DNA of 64,000 nucleotides from Serratia entomophila (lineage in GTDB: Bacteria; Pseudomonadota; Gammaproteobacteria; Enterobacterales; Enterobacteriaceae). The position numbers and the translations under genes are program-made. This document shows positions 18,400-27,211 of the stretch, piece by piece (position 1 is the first letter of the stretch; every line of letters starts with the position of its first letter). Below the pieces are notes generated by a model. That model searched no databases. It saw only the letters and a program-made list of their open reading frames with translations, and was not told the DNA's origin. The DNA lies in the NCBI RefSeq assembly GCF_021462285.1, contig NZ_CP082787.1:4774001-4838000 (forward strand), written 5' to 3'.

Positions 18400-18461
18400 T
18401 AAAATTTTCCCTGGTGTTGGCCAAATGGCTACCTGATCCTTTATAGGATCAGTTTTTTTTT
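18400..18461 (+). ncRNA. candidate ArcZ-like small RNA
   Basis: A compact transcription unit. TTGACA and TACAAT hexamers lie just upstream, and a textbook terminator closes it: CTGATCC (18433-18439), loop TTTATA, GGATCAG (18446-18452), then nine T. The body begins with TTTCCCTGGTGTTGGC (18406-18421), which matches the conserved start of the processed, active 3' fragment of the Hfq-dependent sRNA ArcZ as I recall it from E. coli. The terminator stem differs from that of E. coli arcZ, and arcB, arcZ's usual neighbour, is not here, so this looks like a second copy. The predicted RNA of about 62 nt would equal the processed form without cleavage. Start site and expression are inferred. Confidence 0.6.
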
Positions 18462-18598
18462 GTGCTGCAGAAGCTTCTTGTTATACAACAACAATAAGCA
18501 CTTTTATTCGCGAATGATAGTTGTACTAAAGTACAGTTTTGCCTGCACCTTTCCCCCCGAACGCTCCCTCAACGCCCGATAGCCCCCTTGCCACAGGC

Positions 18599-20587
18599 TC
18601 AGAAACGCGCGCTGACGCCGACGTTGTACATAAACTGCTCGCCGCTGCTCAGCCCGCCGGTTTGCGATACCGTCGCGAAAGCCGCCACCCGATCGGTCAA
18701 CGGCATATTAGCCCCCAGGGTAACGTCCACCCAGTTTTTATCCTGGTCGGCGCTGTCGCGGGTAAACGAGGTTTGCGTCGATTTCAGGCCGCCGCCGGCG
18801 CGATAGACGTCGTCGCCGAACTGGTGCTGATAGCTCACTTCCGCATAGGGGTTAAACAGGCCGAAGCGGGTATCCAGGCGCCATCCCAACGCGCCAATCT
18901 GTGAGTGGTAGGTCTGATCGTTGAAGCGCATGGCGGTGCTGTCGTCACCGTTTTCGCTGTACCCCGCAACCCGGCTGTAATCCCAGGCAAATTGCGCCAT
19001 CGGCCCGGTCGTCAGATAAGACGTGATGGGGAAATCATAGCCGGCGGCAATGCGCGCTCCCCACTGCTTGCCGGAGGTCGAGCCGGTCTCGGTGCGGGCC
19101 AAAGGCCCAAGCTGCATGCTGCGGCGAATATCGTCATAGTCCATTGCAGCATAGTGCAGATCGGCATTCACCCACCCCCGCTCGAAGAACGCCAGCGAGG
19201 TAAACGCCGATAGCAGCAGGCCGCGCGCCTTATACTCGTAACGGCCGGACGGTTGCTGATCGTCGTTGGAGCCGGAAATCAGCGCACCGAACAGCCAGCC
19301 GTCGGTCAGCTGATAGTCCACCCCCAGCGTCAGATTATGCGTCGTGGCGTTGCCGTCCCCCGCTGCCAGGTTGGCGGAGTAATCATAATGCTGGCCGGCA
19401 TAACCACCGAACACGCCCAGCGAACCCTGAGGGTTCCCGCCGTAGCGCAGCTGCTGGAAGCGGCTGTCGAGCGTCGCGCGGCTGTCACGCGCCATCGCCG
19501 CCGTCGCCTGATTCAACGCCACCACCTGCGCCGGGCCGTCCAGCACCGCCTGGATATAATCGGCAATCAGCAGATGCGCCTGCGGGCTGGGGTGGAAATG
19601 GTCGGAGAACAGATAGGACTGGTCGCCGTCGAAGCCGGGCATGCCGGAACGGCACACCGCCGAGGAAACGCCAGCCGGGCAGGCCATGCCGGCGGTATTG
19701 GCGAAGCCGAACTGCGCCGGATTGGCGATAGCCTCACCGAACAGTTTATTCACGTCCACCCGCACGATATTGCCGCCGCCCTGCGCCAGCAGGCGGTCTT
19801 CACTCTGGTTATAGAAATCGGTCAGCTGTGCCGCCTGCGCGCTCAGGCTGTCGTAGGCGGCAATCAACTGAGCAGCGATCGCCTGCTGCACCTGCGGAAT
19901 GGCGCTGCCTTGCCGGGCGGCGGCGGCCAGCGCCTCATGGATCGCCTGGGTGCGCGACGCGTTGTCCGGGGTGGTTAACGAATTGAGGCTGGCATAGGCT
20001 GCCTGTATCGCAGCGCCCTGCACCGGCGGCAGCGCCTGTTGAATGATGAGCTCCATCAGCTGCGGCGTTGAGCCGATATTCGGCACCGTCGGCACAATCA
20101 CCGTGCCGGCGCCGGCGTTCAGCAAGGAGTGCACCTGTGCGGCCGCCGCAGCCGCGCTGTTGTAGGCGACGCCGGGCGCAGTGGCCGGGTTCAGCGCCGC
20201 CGCCGCCAGATCGTTGCCGCCAATCCAGTGGATATACAGCCCATCGCCGTCGGCCCGGCCATCGACCCGATTCAGGTAGCTCTGCACCTGATCCTGCGTA
20301 TTGTCCGCCGGATTCAGAGCAGGCACCGCCACTCCGCCGCCTGCGGCATAGTTGTCCCCACCGTTGTCGGACGCCGCCAGCGCGGCGCCAATGCGCTGCG
20401 CCAGCACCTCGTCATACAGCAGGTGCCGATCGCCATCATAGGTAAACCGACCGTTATTGCCGGTGTCGCTCAGGCTGTCGCCAAACACGTAGAGCTGGTC
20501 GTAAGCCTGAACCGGGGTAGCCATAGAACATAATATTGCCACTGCAAGCGCCGCCGGGCGCGGCATGCACGTTATTTTTAGAGGCAT
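18599..20587 (-). CDS. GDSL-type esterase autotransporter
   Basis: 662 residues. A signal peptide (about residues 1-29, ending PVQA) is followed by a GDSL hydrolase passenger: nucleophile block FGDSLSDTGN, glycine/asparagine block WIGGNDL and the catalytic D..H pair in SDHFHP. The C-terminal 270 residues form a beta-barrel autotransporter domain ending in phenylalanine (VGVSARF). The enzyme should be displayed on the cell surface, as with Pseudomonas EstA and Serratia esterases, acting on short-chain esters or lipids. The ATG at 20587 is chosen because GGAG lies 7 bases upstream and it begins the signal peptide. It is divergent from tag. Confidence 0.93.
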   Translation of the reverse strand: MPLKITCMPRPAALAVAILCSMATPVQAYDQLYVFGDSLSDTGNNGRFTYDGDRHLLYDEVLAQRIGAALAASDNGGDNYAAGGGVAVPALNPADNTQDQVQSYLNRVDGRADGDGLYIHWIGGNDLAAAALNPATAPGVAYNSAAAAAAQVHSLLNAGAGTVIVPTVPNIGSTPQLMELIIQQALPPVQGAAIQAAYASLNSLTTPDNASRTQAIHEALAAAARQGSAIPQVQQAIAAQLIAAYDSLSAQAAQLTDFYNQSEDRLLAQGGGNIVRVDVNKLFGEAIANPAQFGFANTAGMACPAGVSSAVCRSGMPGFDGDQSYLFSDHFHPSPQAHLLIADYIQAVLDGPAQVVALNQATAAMARDSRATLDSRFQQLRYGGNPQGSLGVFGGYAGQHYDYSANLAAGDGNATTHNLTLGVDYQLTDGWLFGALISGSNDDQQPSGRYEYKARGLLLSAFTSLAFFERGWVNADLHYAAMDYDDIRRSMQLGPLARTETGSTSGKQWGARIAAGYDFPITSYLTTGPMAQFAWDYSRVAGYSENGDDSTAMRFNDQTYHSQIGALGWRLDTRFGLFNPYAEVSYQHQFGDDVYRAGGGLKSTQTSFTRDSADQDKNWVDVTLGANMPLTDRVAAFATVSQTGGLSSGEQFMYNVGVSARF

Positions 20588-20782
20588 GAATCGACTCCTG
20601 AGAGCCAGCAAAAAGGAAGCGTCGTTTTTATCATTGGCCTTTTTCAGTTCCGGCCATGTAGTAAATATTGCTGGCTTTTTCGCCACGTCAAGTCAGGCGA
20701 TGATAAAACAATCAGAGACTTGCCAAGCACGCCGCTTCGGGCGATGATTACTGTAAATAAACACAGCATAGGGACGATCAAT

Positions 20783-21349
20783 ATGGCAGATGAACGTTGC
20801 GGTTGGGTGACGGCAGATCCGTTATATCTCGAGTATCACGATAAGGAATGGGGCGCACCGACCACCGATGCGCGCGAGCTGTTTGAGATGCTGTGCCTGG
20901 AAGGCCAGCAGGCCGGTTTGTCCTGGATCACCGTGTTGAAAAAACGCGAAAACTATCGCCGCGCCTTCCACGATTTCGATCCGCAACGGGTGGCCGCCAT
21001 GACCGAACAGGACGTGGAAAGGCTGCTGCAGGACAGCGGCATCATCCGCCACCGCGGCAAGATAGAAGCCATCATCACCAACGCCCGGGCCTATCTGGCG
21101 ATGGAGGCGGCCGGTGAAGACTTCGTCGCCTTCATCTGGCAATTTGTCGGTGGCCAGCCGCAGCTTAATGGCTGGCAAGCGCCGAACCAGGTGCCGGCCA
21201 AGACCGAGATCTCGGACGCCATGTCCAAGGCGCTGAAAAAACGCGGCTTTAAATTTATCGGTTCCACCATTTGCTATGCCTTTATGCAGGCCAGCGGGCT
21301 GGTGAACGATCATCTGACAGGGTGCCTCTGCTACCCAAAGCCGCACTGA
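20783..21349 (+). CDS. tag: DNA-3-methyladenine glycosylase I
   Basis: 188 residues (E. coli Tag 187). It removes 3-methyladenine from alkylated DNA, the first step of base-excision repair. The N-terminal CGW and C-terminal cysteine/histidine residues of the zinc snap are present (CGW.....YHD.EWG; CLCYPKPH). LCLEGQQAGLSWITVLKKRENY is the highly conserved core. It overlaps the acetyltransferase gene by about 28 bases, matching the tag-yiaC order of E. coli. Confidence 0.97.
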   Translation: MADERCGWVTADPLYLEYHDKEWGAPTTDARELFEMLCLEGQQAGLSWITVLKKRENYRRAFHDFDPQRVAAMTEQDVERLLQDSGIIRHRGKIEAIITNARAYLAMEAAGEDFVAFIWQFVGGQPQLNGWQAPNQVPAKTEISDAMSKALKKRGFKFIGSTICYAFMQASGLVNDHLTGCLCYPKPH

Positions 21350-21798
21350 TCCGCCCCTGCGGCCCGGCCGATGTCGAACGGCTGATGGCATTGTGGCTGC
21401 CCAGCACCATCGCAGCCCACCCGTTCGTGGCGGAAGAATACTGGCGGCAAAGCGCCACGCTGGTACGGGAAAATTACCTGCCGCGAGCGCAAAGCTGGGC
21501 CTGCTGGCAGGGGAATGAGATCGTCGGTTTTATCAGCGTGCTGGATGAGCAGTTTATCGGCGCGCTGTTTGTCGAGCGCCAGTTTCACGGGCGCGGCGTC
21601 GCGGCGGCGCTGATGACGCATGTGCAACAGCGCTATCGCCGATTGAGCCTGGAGGTCTACCAGCAGAACCTGCGTGCCTGCGCCTTCTATCATAAGCTGG
21701 GCTTTCGCACTGCACAGCGGCTGTTCAACGAGGAAACTCAGGCCTATACGCTGATCATGAACTGGCCATCGATCGAAAACCCCGCACTTTACGGTTAA
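21322..21798 (+). CDS. yiaC: GNAT N-acetyltransferase YiaC
   Basis: About 158 residues, slightly longer than E. coli YiaC (146). The GNAT fold is visible: acetyl-CoA binding loop RQFHGRGVAAALM (Q/RxxGxG/A type), then LEVYQQNLRACAFYHKLGF. E. coli YiaC has been reported to act as a protein lysine acetyltransferase. The start is uncertain: the GTG at 21322, inside the end of tag, is the only reasonable start before the conserved LIRP segment. The two genes are probably translationally coupled. Confidence 0.85.
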   Translation: MPLLPKAALIRPCGPADVERLMALWLPSTIAAHPFVAEEYWRQSATLVRENYLPRAQSWACWQGNEIVGFISVLDEQFIGALFVERQFHGRGVAAALMTHVQQRYRRLSLEVYQQNLRACAFYHKLGFRTAQRLFNEETQAYTLIMNWPSIENPALYG

Positions 21799-21803
21799 AA
21801 AGG

Positions 21804-21826
21804 GCGCATCCGGCCATCGGGTGCGC
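21804..21826 (+). terminator. hairpin after yiaC
   Basis: An 8-bp stem (GCGCATCC / GGGTGCGC, one G-T pair) with a 7-base loop is followed by TCAATTCGG. The T tract is weak. Confidence 0.5.
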
Positions 21827-22048
21827 TCAATTCGGAATTCGCTGCATGGTGCAGCCCCGCGTTTTGCCGCATAACAAACTCCAGCGCCTATGCACTTATA
21901 ATTTGTCACCTTTTTCTCCGGAACTGCCGGTGATTAAAGGCGTCATAGTTGCGCGGCCGTGCGGTTTGGGCTGCACGTCCAACGGATTTTAGCGCCCCCC
22001 GCGATTGGATTGGCGCACACCGATTTTGATGCCATTAAGGAAAAAAAC

Positions 22049-22711
22049 ATGAAAAAACGCATTGCGATTATTGCCGGCGCGGTGAGCATGGCGCTCACGC
22101 TGTCGGCCTGTACCACCAACCCCTACACCGGCGAATCAGAAGCCGGTAAATCCGGCATCGGCGCAGGCATCGGCGCCGCCTTGGGCGCCGGCGTCGGCGT
22201 GCTGTCCTCCTCCAAAAAAGACCGCGGCAAAGGCGCGCTGATCGGCGCGGCCGCCGGTGCGGCGCTGGGCGGCGGCGCGGGCTATTACATGGACGTGCAG
22301 GAAGCCAAGCTGCGCGACAAGATGAAAGGCACCGGCGTCAGCGTAACCCGTCAGGGCGACAATATCGTGCTGAATATGCCGAACAACGTGACCTTCGACA
22401 GCAGCAGCGCCACCCTGAAACCGGCGGGCGCCAATACCCTGACCGGCGTCGCCATGGTGCTGAAAGAGTACCCGAAAACCGCGGTTAACGTGGTTGGTTA
22501 CACCGACAGCACCGGCTCCCGCACGCTGAACATGAACCTGTCGCAACAGCGCGCCGACGGCGTCGCCAGCGCGCTGATAACCCAGGGCGTCGCGGCAAAC
22601 CGCATTCGCACCTCCGGTGCCGGCCCGGACAACCCGATCGCCTCCAACAGCACCGCGGAAGGCAAGGCGCAAAACCGCCGCGTCGAGATCACCCTCAGCC
22701 CGCTGCAGTAA
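22049..22711 (+). CDS. yiaD: OmpA-family lipoprotein YiaD
   Basis: 220 residues (E. coli 219). The lipoprotein signal ends in LSAC. A glycine-zipper region follows (GIGAGIGAALGAGVGVL and GALIGAAAGAALGGGAGYYM), then an OmpA-like peptidoglycan-binding domain (VTFDSSSATLKPAG, then NVVGYTDSTGS and QQRADGVASAL). E. coli yiaD was isolated as a multicopy suppressor of a bamD defect. AAGG lies 8-9 bases before the ATG. It follows yiaC, as in E. coli except that bisC is absent. Confidence 0.95.
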   Translation: MKKRIAIIAGAVSMALTLSACTTNPYTGESEAGKSGIGAGIGAALGAGVGVLSSSKKDRGKGALIGAAAGAALGGGAGYYMDVQEAKLRDKMKGTGVSVTRQGDNIVLNMPNNVTFDSSSATLKPAGANTLTGVAMVLKEYPKTAVNVVGYTDSTGSRTLNMNLSQQRADGVASALITQGVAANRIRTSGAGPDNPIASNSTAEGKAQNRRVEITLSPLQ

Positions 22712-22718
22712 TCCCGTG

Positions 22719-22741
22719 CGGCGGGGCGCTACGCCCCGCCG
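22719..22741 (+). terminator. terminator of yiaD
   Basis: A perfect 10-bp stem (CGGCGGGGCG / CGCCCCGCCG) with loop CTA starts 8 bases after the stop codon, followed by TCTCATCTTCTT. Confidence 0.7.
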
Positions 22742-22825
22742 TCTCATCTTCTTACGCCATTCAACATTCCCGGCTCCGCGCCCGGTGTGATAGTCTCCTT
22801 GGCAATTAACCAGGGGAGATCGGCT

Positions 22826-23860
22826 GTGAGCAGTGTGAAAGCGATGCGTGCTTCAGGGCGCGCCACCATCAGCGATGTGGCAAAAACCGCCAAAACCGGC
22901 AAGACCAGCGTGTCGCGCTACCTGAATGGCGAGCAGCATCTGCTTTCTGACGATCTCAAACGGCGCATCGAGCAGGCTATCCAGCAGCTCGACTATCGGC
23001 CAAGCCAGATGGCGCGCAGCCTGAAGGGCGGCCAAACGCGGCTGATTGGCCTGATCCTCGCCGATATCACCAACCCCTATTCGGTCGACGTGATGCGCGG
23101 CATCGAAGCCGCCTGCCGCCAACATGGCTTTACCCTGCTGGTGTGCAACACCAACAACGAGGTCAACCAGGAGCAGCATTACCTGCAGCTGCTCAGCAGC
23201 TATCGGGTAGAGGGCATCGTGGTTAACGCGGTCGGCATGCGCGAAGAAGCGCTGTCGACGCTGCAGCAATCGATGCTGCCAATGGTGCTGATCGACCGTA
23301 AAATCCCCGACTTCGCCTGCGACGTGGTGGGCCTGAACAACCACGAAGCGGCGACCACCGCCACCGAACACCTGCTGCAGCAGGGTTTTGAGGCGATCCT
23401 GTTTCTCAGCGAACCGATCGGCACGGTCAATACCCGGCTGGAGCGTCTGCACGCCTTCAATCAAACCATGGCCAAACACTCCGGGCTGCTGGCCGAACAG
23501 GCGGAAATCCCGCTCAACGACCAAGCGCAGCTGGAGCAGGTGCTGAGCGATTTCAGCGGCCGCCATCGCGGCATGCGCAAGGCGGTGATCTCGGCCAACG
23601 GCGCACTGACGCTGCAGGTGGCGCGCGCCATGCGCCGGTTGGGCATCCAGTGGGGCGGCGATATCGGCCTGCTGGGGTTCGATGAGCTGGAATGGGCCGA
23701 ACTGGCGGGCGTCGGCATCACGACGCTGAAACAACCGACCTACCGGATGGGCCATGCGGCGTTGGAGCAGCTGGTGCAACGCATTCAGGGTCTGGATACG
23801 CCTATCGGCGAACAGATGTTCTCCGGCGAACTTATCGTGCGCGGCTCCACCACCCGCTAA
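22826..23860 (+). CDS. LacI-family regulator, PtxS-like (2-ketogluconate)
   Basis: 344 residues. The N-terminal LacI helix-turn-helix (TISDVAKTAKTGKTSVSRYLNG) is followed by the hinge (SQMARSLKGGQTRLIGLILADITNPY) and a periplasmic-binding-protein-like effector domain. The GTG at 22826 is preceded by GGGGAG at 7 bases, and no better start exists. It lies immediately upstream, in the same direction, of kguE-kguK-kguT-ghrB. That is the order of ptxS-kguEKTD in Pseudomonas, where PtxS represses the operon until 2-ketogluconate binds. The function here is inferred from that context. Confidence 0.85.
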   Translation: MSSVKAMRASGRATISDVAKTAKTGKTSVSRYLNGEQHLLSDDLKRRIEQAIQQLDYRPSQMARSLKGGQTRLIGLILADITNPYSVDVMRGIEAACRQHGFTLLVCNTNNEVNQEQHYLQLLSSYRVEGIVVNAVGMREEALSTLQQSMLPMVLIDRKIPDFACDVVGLNNHEAATTATEHLLQQGFEAILFLSEPIGTVNTRLERLHAFNQTMAKHSGLLAEQAEIPLNDQAQLEQVLSDFSGRHRGMRKAVISANGALTLQVARAMRRLGIQWGGDIGLLGFDELEWAELAGVGITTLKQPTYRMGHAALEQLVQRIQGLDTPIGEQMFSGELIVRGSTTR

Positions 23861-23934
23861 CCTCCCACAATGGGCGCGCTCTGCGGCGCTCCCTCCCTCT
23901 CGCCTAAGATTTGCGGCTATTTTTTGCGCAGCTT

Positions 23935-23950
23935 CGTGATTGCGATCATA
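23935..23950 (+). promoter_or_regulatory. candidate CRP site upstream of kguE
   Basis: CGTGA-N6-TCATA matches 7 of the 10 conserved positions of the CRP consensus. It lies 25 bp upstream of the operator palindrome. Pattern evidence only. Confidence 0.35.
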
Positions 23951-23974
23951 TTTTTACACTCTGTCGCTTTTGAT

Positions 23975-23988
23975 TGGAACCGGTTCCA
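23975..23988. promoter_or_regulatory. operator palindrome for the LacI-type regulator
   Basis: TGGAACCGGTTCCA is a perfect 14-bp palindrome with the central CG typical of LacI-family operators. It resembles the PtxS site of Pseudomonas (TGAAACCGGTTTCA). It lies between the regulator gene and kguE, 53 bp before the kguE start. Confidence 0.75.
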
Positions 23989-24041
23989 TTTAACGTACCG
24001 GTAACAGCATCGGTGGCAGCAACGCCGCCTCAGGAGCAAAA

Positions 24042-24794
24042 ATGAAAAAAGAAATTATCGTGGTGACCGGCGCATACGGCACCGATACCGTCCACCAGCA
24101 CGGCGGGCAGGCCGCTTTACTGCCGATCATCGCCGGCGCGGGCGCCGACGGCGTGGAAATTCGCCGTGAACTGTTTTCCGAACCGGAGCTGGCCACCCTG
24201 CCGGCCCTGGCGCAGGAGATTGAACGCCAGCAGCTGTTCGCCGTCTATTCCGCCCCTGAGGCGCTGTTTACCGAACAACACGCACTCAATCCCAACCTGC
24301 CGGCGCTGCTGGCCGAGGCCCAGACGCTGAATGCGCGGCAGCTGAAGCTGTCCCTCGGCCACTATCAGCCGGGCTTTGACTTCACCGAGCTGAAGGTGGC
24401 GTTGGAACAACACCCGGTCAAGCTGGTTGTGGAAAACGACCAAACGCCGGACTGCGGCATCCTGTCGCTGCTGAACGCCTTCTTCCACGCGGCGGAAGAT
24501 AACCATCTGCCGGTCAGCATGACCTTCGATATGGCCAACTGGCACTGGGTGGGGCAAGACGCCTTCGCCGCCGCGGAACGCCTGGCGCGCCACGTCAGCT
24601 ATGTGCACGTTAAAGCCGCCACTCAAGGCCCGCGCGGCTGGCGCGCAATCGCGCTGGACGATACCGACGGCAGCTGGCGCGATCTGCTGGCCCGCCTGCC
24701 GCAGGAGGCGCCGCGCGGCATCGAGTTCCCGCTGCAGGGCGACAGCCTGGAAGAGGTCACCCGTCACTACGTTAACCTTCTGCGTGCGGAGTAA
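24042..24794 (+). CDS. kguE: KguE-like sugar phosphate isomerase/epimerase
   Basis: 250 residues with a xylose-isomerase-like TIM-barrel fold. GADGVEIRRELF at the first strands, KLVVENDQT in mid-barrel, FDMANWHWVG and YVHVKAA provide the usual metal-ligand acidic and histidine residues. KguE is the first gene of the Pseudomonas 2-ketogluconate operon, and its exact reaction is not firmly established. AGGAG precedes the ATG. It ends 2 bases before kguK and is clearly in the same operon. Confidence 0.82.
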   Translation: MKKEIIVVTGAYGTDTVHQHGGQAALLPIIAGAGADGVEIRRELFSEPELATLPALAQEIERQQLFAVYSAPEALFTEQHALNPNLPALLAEAQTLNARQLKLSLGHYQPGFDFTELKVALEQHPVKLVVENDQTPDCGILSLLNAFFHAAEDNHLPVSMTFDMANWHWVGQDAFAAAERLARHVSYVHVKAATQGPRGWRAIALDDTDGSWRDLLARLPQEAPRGIEFPLQGDSLEEVTRHYVNLLRAE

Positions 24795-24796
24795 GC

Positions 24797-25759
24797 ATGA
24801 TGACAATGCTGACAACGGCGCCTGACGCGCCATTAGACGTGGTCACGCTGGGTGAAGCCATGGCGATGTTCGTGGCGACGCAAACCGGCGATCTGGCCGA
24901 GGTGGAAAGCTTCACCAAACGCATCGCCGGCGCCGAGCTGAATGTGGCGATTGGCCTGTCCCGCCTGGGACTGAACGTGGGCTGGGTCAGCCGGGTCGGC
25001 AACGACGCGTTCGGCCGCTTTACTCTGCAGCAGCTGAAAAAAGAGGGCATCAACCACCGGCAGGTAACGGTCGACGGCCGCTACCCGACCGGTTTTCAGA
25101 TCAAGTCCAAAACCACGGATGGTACCGATCCCAATGTGGAGTACTTCCGCAAAGGCTCCGCGGCCAGCCACCTGTCGACCGCCGATTTCAACCGCGACTA
25201 CTTCGGTTCCGCGCGCCATCTGCACCTGAGCGGCGTAGCGGCGGCGCTGTCCGGCCAGTCGCTGGCGCTGTGCCACCATGCCGCCCGCGAAATGCGCGCC
25301 ATGGGCAAAACCATTTCCTTCGACCCCAACCTGCGGCCGGTGCTGTGGTCCAGCCAACAGGTGATGATCGAGCAGCTGAACCAGCTGGCGTTCGCCGCCG
25401 ACTGGGTGCTGCCGGGGTTGAAAGAGGGGCAGATCCTCACCGGGCAATCCACGCCGGAGGGCATCGCCGATTTCTATCTGGAACGCGGCGTGCAGGCGGT
25501 GATCATCAAAACCGGCCCGGACGGCGCCTGGTTTAAAACCGCCGCCGGCGATCGGGCCGCGGTAGACGCCATCAAGGTCGACAACGTGGTGGATACCGTC
25601 GGCGCAGGAGACGGCTTTGCCGTCGGTACCCTCAGCGCCCTGCTGGAAGGCAAAACGCTGAAACAGGCAGTGCAGCGCGGCAACAAAATCGGTTCGCTGG
25701 CGATCCAGGCCATCGGCGACAGCGAAGGATTGCCGACCCGCACGGCGCTGGCTGAATAA
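24797..25759 (+). CDS. kguK: 2-ketogluconate kinase (PfkB family)
   Basis: 320 residues. PfkB carbohydrate kinase signatures are present: the N-terminal glycine-rich region (KRIAGAELNVAIGLSRLG) and the C-terminal DTVGAGDGFAVG with the catalytic aspartate. Its position between kguE and kguT indicates that it phosphorylates 2-ketogluconate to 2-keto-6-phosphogluconate in the cytoplasm. Sequence alone would also fit 2-keto-3-deoxygluconate kinase (KdgK), to which it is similar; context decides for KguK. Confidence 0.82.
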   Translation: MMTMLTTAPDAPLDVVTLGEAMAMFVATQTGDLAEVESFTKRIAGAELNVAIGLSRLGLNVGWVSRVGNDAFGRFTLQQLKKEGINHRQVTVDGRYPTGFQIKSKTTDGTDPNVEYFRKGSAASHLSTADFNRDYFGSARHLHLSGVAAALSGQSLALCHHAAREMRAMGKTISFDPNLRPVLWSSQQVMIEQLNQLAFAADWVLPGLKEGQILTGQSTPEGIADFYLERGVQAVIIKTGPDGAWFKTAAGDRAAVDAIKVDNVVDTVGAGDGFAVGTLSALLEGKTLKQAVQRGNKIGSLAIQAIGDSEGLPTRTALAE

Positions 25760-25833
25760 CAATAAAAAAACGACTTCTCCGCAAGACGTCAGCCTCTGGC
25801 CCTACAACCAGATCGCGTCGGGAGAGCCTCTAT

Positions 25834-25871
25834 CCCAACGGCTTTTACGTTGCAGTATGAAAGGCGTTGGG
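25834..25871 (+). repeat. inverted repeat between kguK and kguT
   Basis: CCCAACGGCTTT (25834-25845) and AAAGGCGTTGGG (25860-25871) are complementary at 11 of 12 positions around a 14-base loop. The element lies 28 bases before the kguT start. It could stabilise or pause the message between kinase and transporter. Confidence 0.55.
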
Positions 25872-25899
25872 TATGCAACACCACTGAAGGAATCTGAAC

Positions 25900-27168
25900 A
25901 TGAATAAAGCGACTATCGCGGCCAAACGCTGGTGGTACATCATGCCCATCGTGTTTATCACCTACAGCCTGGCCTATCTCGATCGCGCCAACTTCAGCTT
26001 TGCCTCGGCCGCCGGCATCAACGACGATCTGGGCATCACCAAAGGCATGTCCTCGCTGCTGGGCGCACTGTTTTTCCTCGGTTATTTCTTCTTCCAAATT
26101 CCCGGCGCGATCTATGCCGAACGCCGCAGCGTGAAAAAGCTGATCTTCTGGTGCCTGATCCTGTGGGGCGGCTGCGCCTCGCTGACCGGCGTGGTGAGCA
26201 ATATCCCGATGCTGGCCGCCATCCGCTTTATTCTCGGCGTGGTGGAAGCCGCGGTGATGCCGGCGATGCTGATCTACATCAGCAACTGGTTCACCAAATC
26301 GGAGCGCTCACGCGCCAACACCTTCCTGATCCTCGGCAACCCGGTGACGGTGCTGTGGATGTCGGTGGTGTCCGGCTACCTGATCCACGCCTTCGGCTGG
26401 CGCGAAATGTTTATCATCGAAGGCATTCCGGCGGTGATCTGGGCTTTCTGCTGGTGGGTGCTGGCGAAAGACAAACCGGCGCAGGCCAAATGGTTGAACG
26501 AAGAAGAAAAACTGGCGCTGCAGCGCCAGCTGGATGAAGAACAGAAAGGCATCAAAGCGGTGCGCAACTACGGCGAAGCCTTCCGCTCGCGCAACGTGAT
26601 CCTGCTGTGCGCGCAATATTTCGCCTGGAGCATCGGCGTATACGGCTTCGTGCTGTGGCTGCCGTCTATCCTGCGCAGCGGCATGCAGATGGGCATGGTG
26701 GAAGCCGGCTGGCTGTCTGCGGTGCCTTATCTGGCGGCGACTATCGCCATGATCGTCGTGTCCTGGGCCTCCGACAAACTGCAAAACCGCAAGCTGTTCG
26801 TCTGGCCGCTGCTGCTGATCGGCGCGCTGGCGTTCTTCGGTTCTTATGCCGTCGGCCCCAACCATTTCTGGATTTCCTACGGCCTGCTGGTGATCGCCGG
26901 CGCGGCGATGTACGCCCCGTACGGCCCGTTCTTCGCCATCATCCCGGAAATGCTGCCGAAAAACGTCGCCGGCGGCGCGATGGCGCTAATCAACAGCATG
27001 GGTGCGCTCGGCTCGTTCTTCGGCTCCTGGTTCGTCGGCTATCTGAACGGCGCCACCGGCAGCCCGGCCGCATCCTATATGTTTATGGCCATCGCGCTGG
27101 TGGCGGCGGTGGTGCTGACGCTGATCGTCAAGCCCGCCCGCAACGAGGTTCAGCCGCAACTGGCTTGA
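25900..27168 (+). CDS. kguT: 2-ketogluconate transporter, MFS/ACS family
   Basis: 422 residues with about twelve membrane segments. [21 protein letters not shown] and [20 protein letters not shown] are typical of the anion:cation symporter family (phthalate/hexuronate/ketogluconate permeases). AAGGA lies 9 bases before the ATG. It lies between kguK and the reductase gene, separated from kguK by 140 bases with an inverted repeat. Uptake of 2-ketogluconate by proton symport is inferred from operon order. Confidence 0.82.
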   Translation: MNKATIAAKRWWYIMPIVFITYSLAYLDRANFSFASAAGINDDLGITKGMSSLLGALFFLGYFFFQIPGAIYAERRSVKKLIFWCLILWGGCASLTGVVSNIPMLAAIRFILGVVEAAVMPAMLIYISNWFTKSERSRANTFLILGNPVTVLWMSVVSGYLIHAFGWREMFIIEGIPAVIWAFCWWVLAKDKPAQAKWLNEEEKLALQRQLDEEQKGIKAVRNYGEAFRSRNVILLCAQYFAWSIGVYGFVLWLPSILRSGMQMGMVEAGWLSAVPYLAATIAMIVVSWASDKLQNRKLFVWPLLLIGALAFFGSYAVGPNHFWISYGLLVIAGAAMYAPYGPFFAIIPEMLPKNVAGGAMALINSMGALGSFFGSWFVGYLNGATGSPAASYMFMAIALVAAVVLTLIVKPARNEVQPQLA

Positions 27169-27211
27169 TTTGGTTATACTTTATTTATATCTAACCCAAT
27201 GGATGTTCGTG

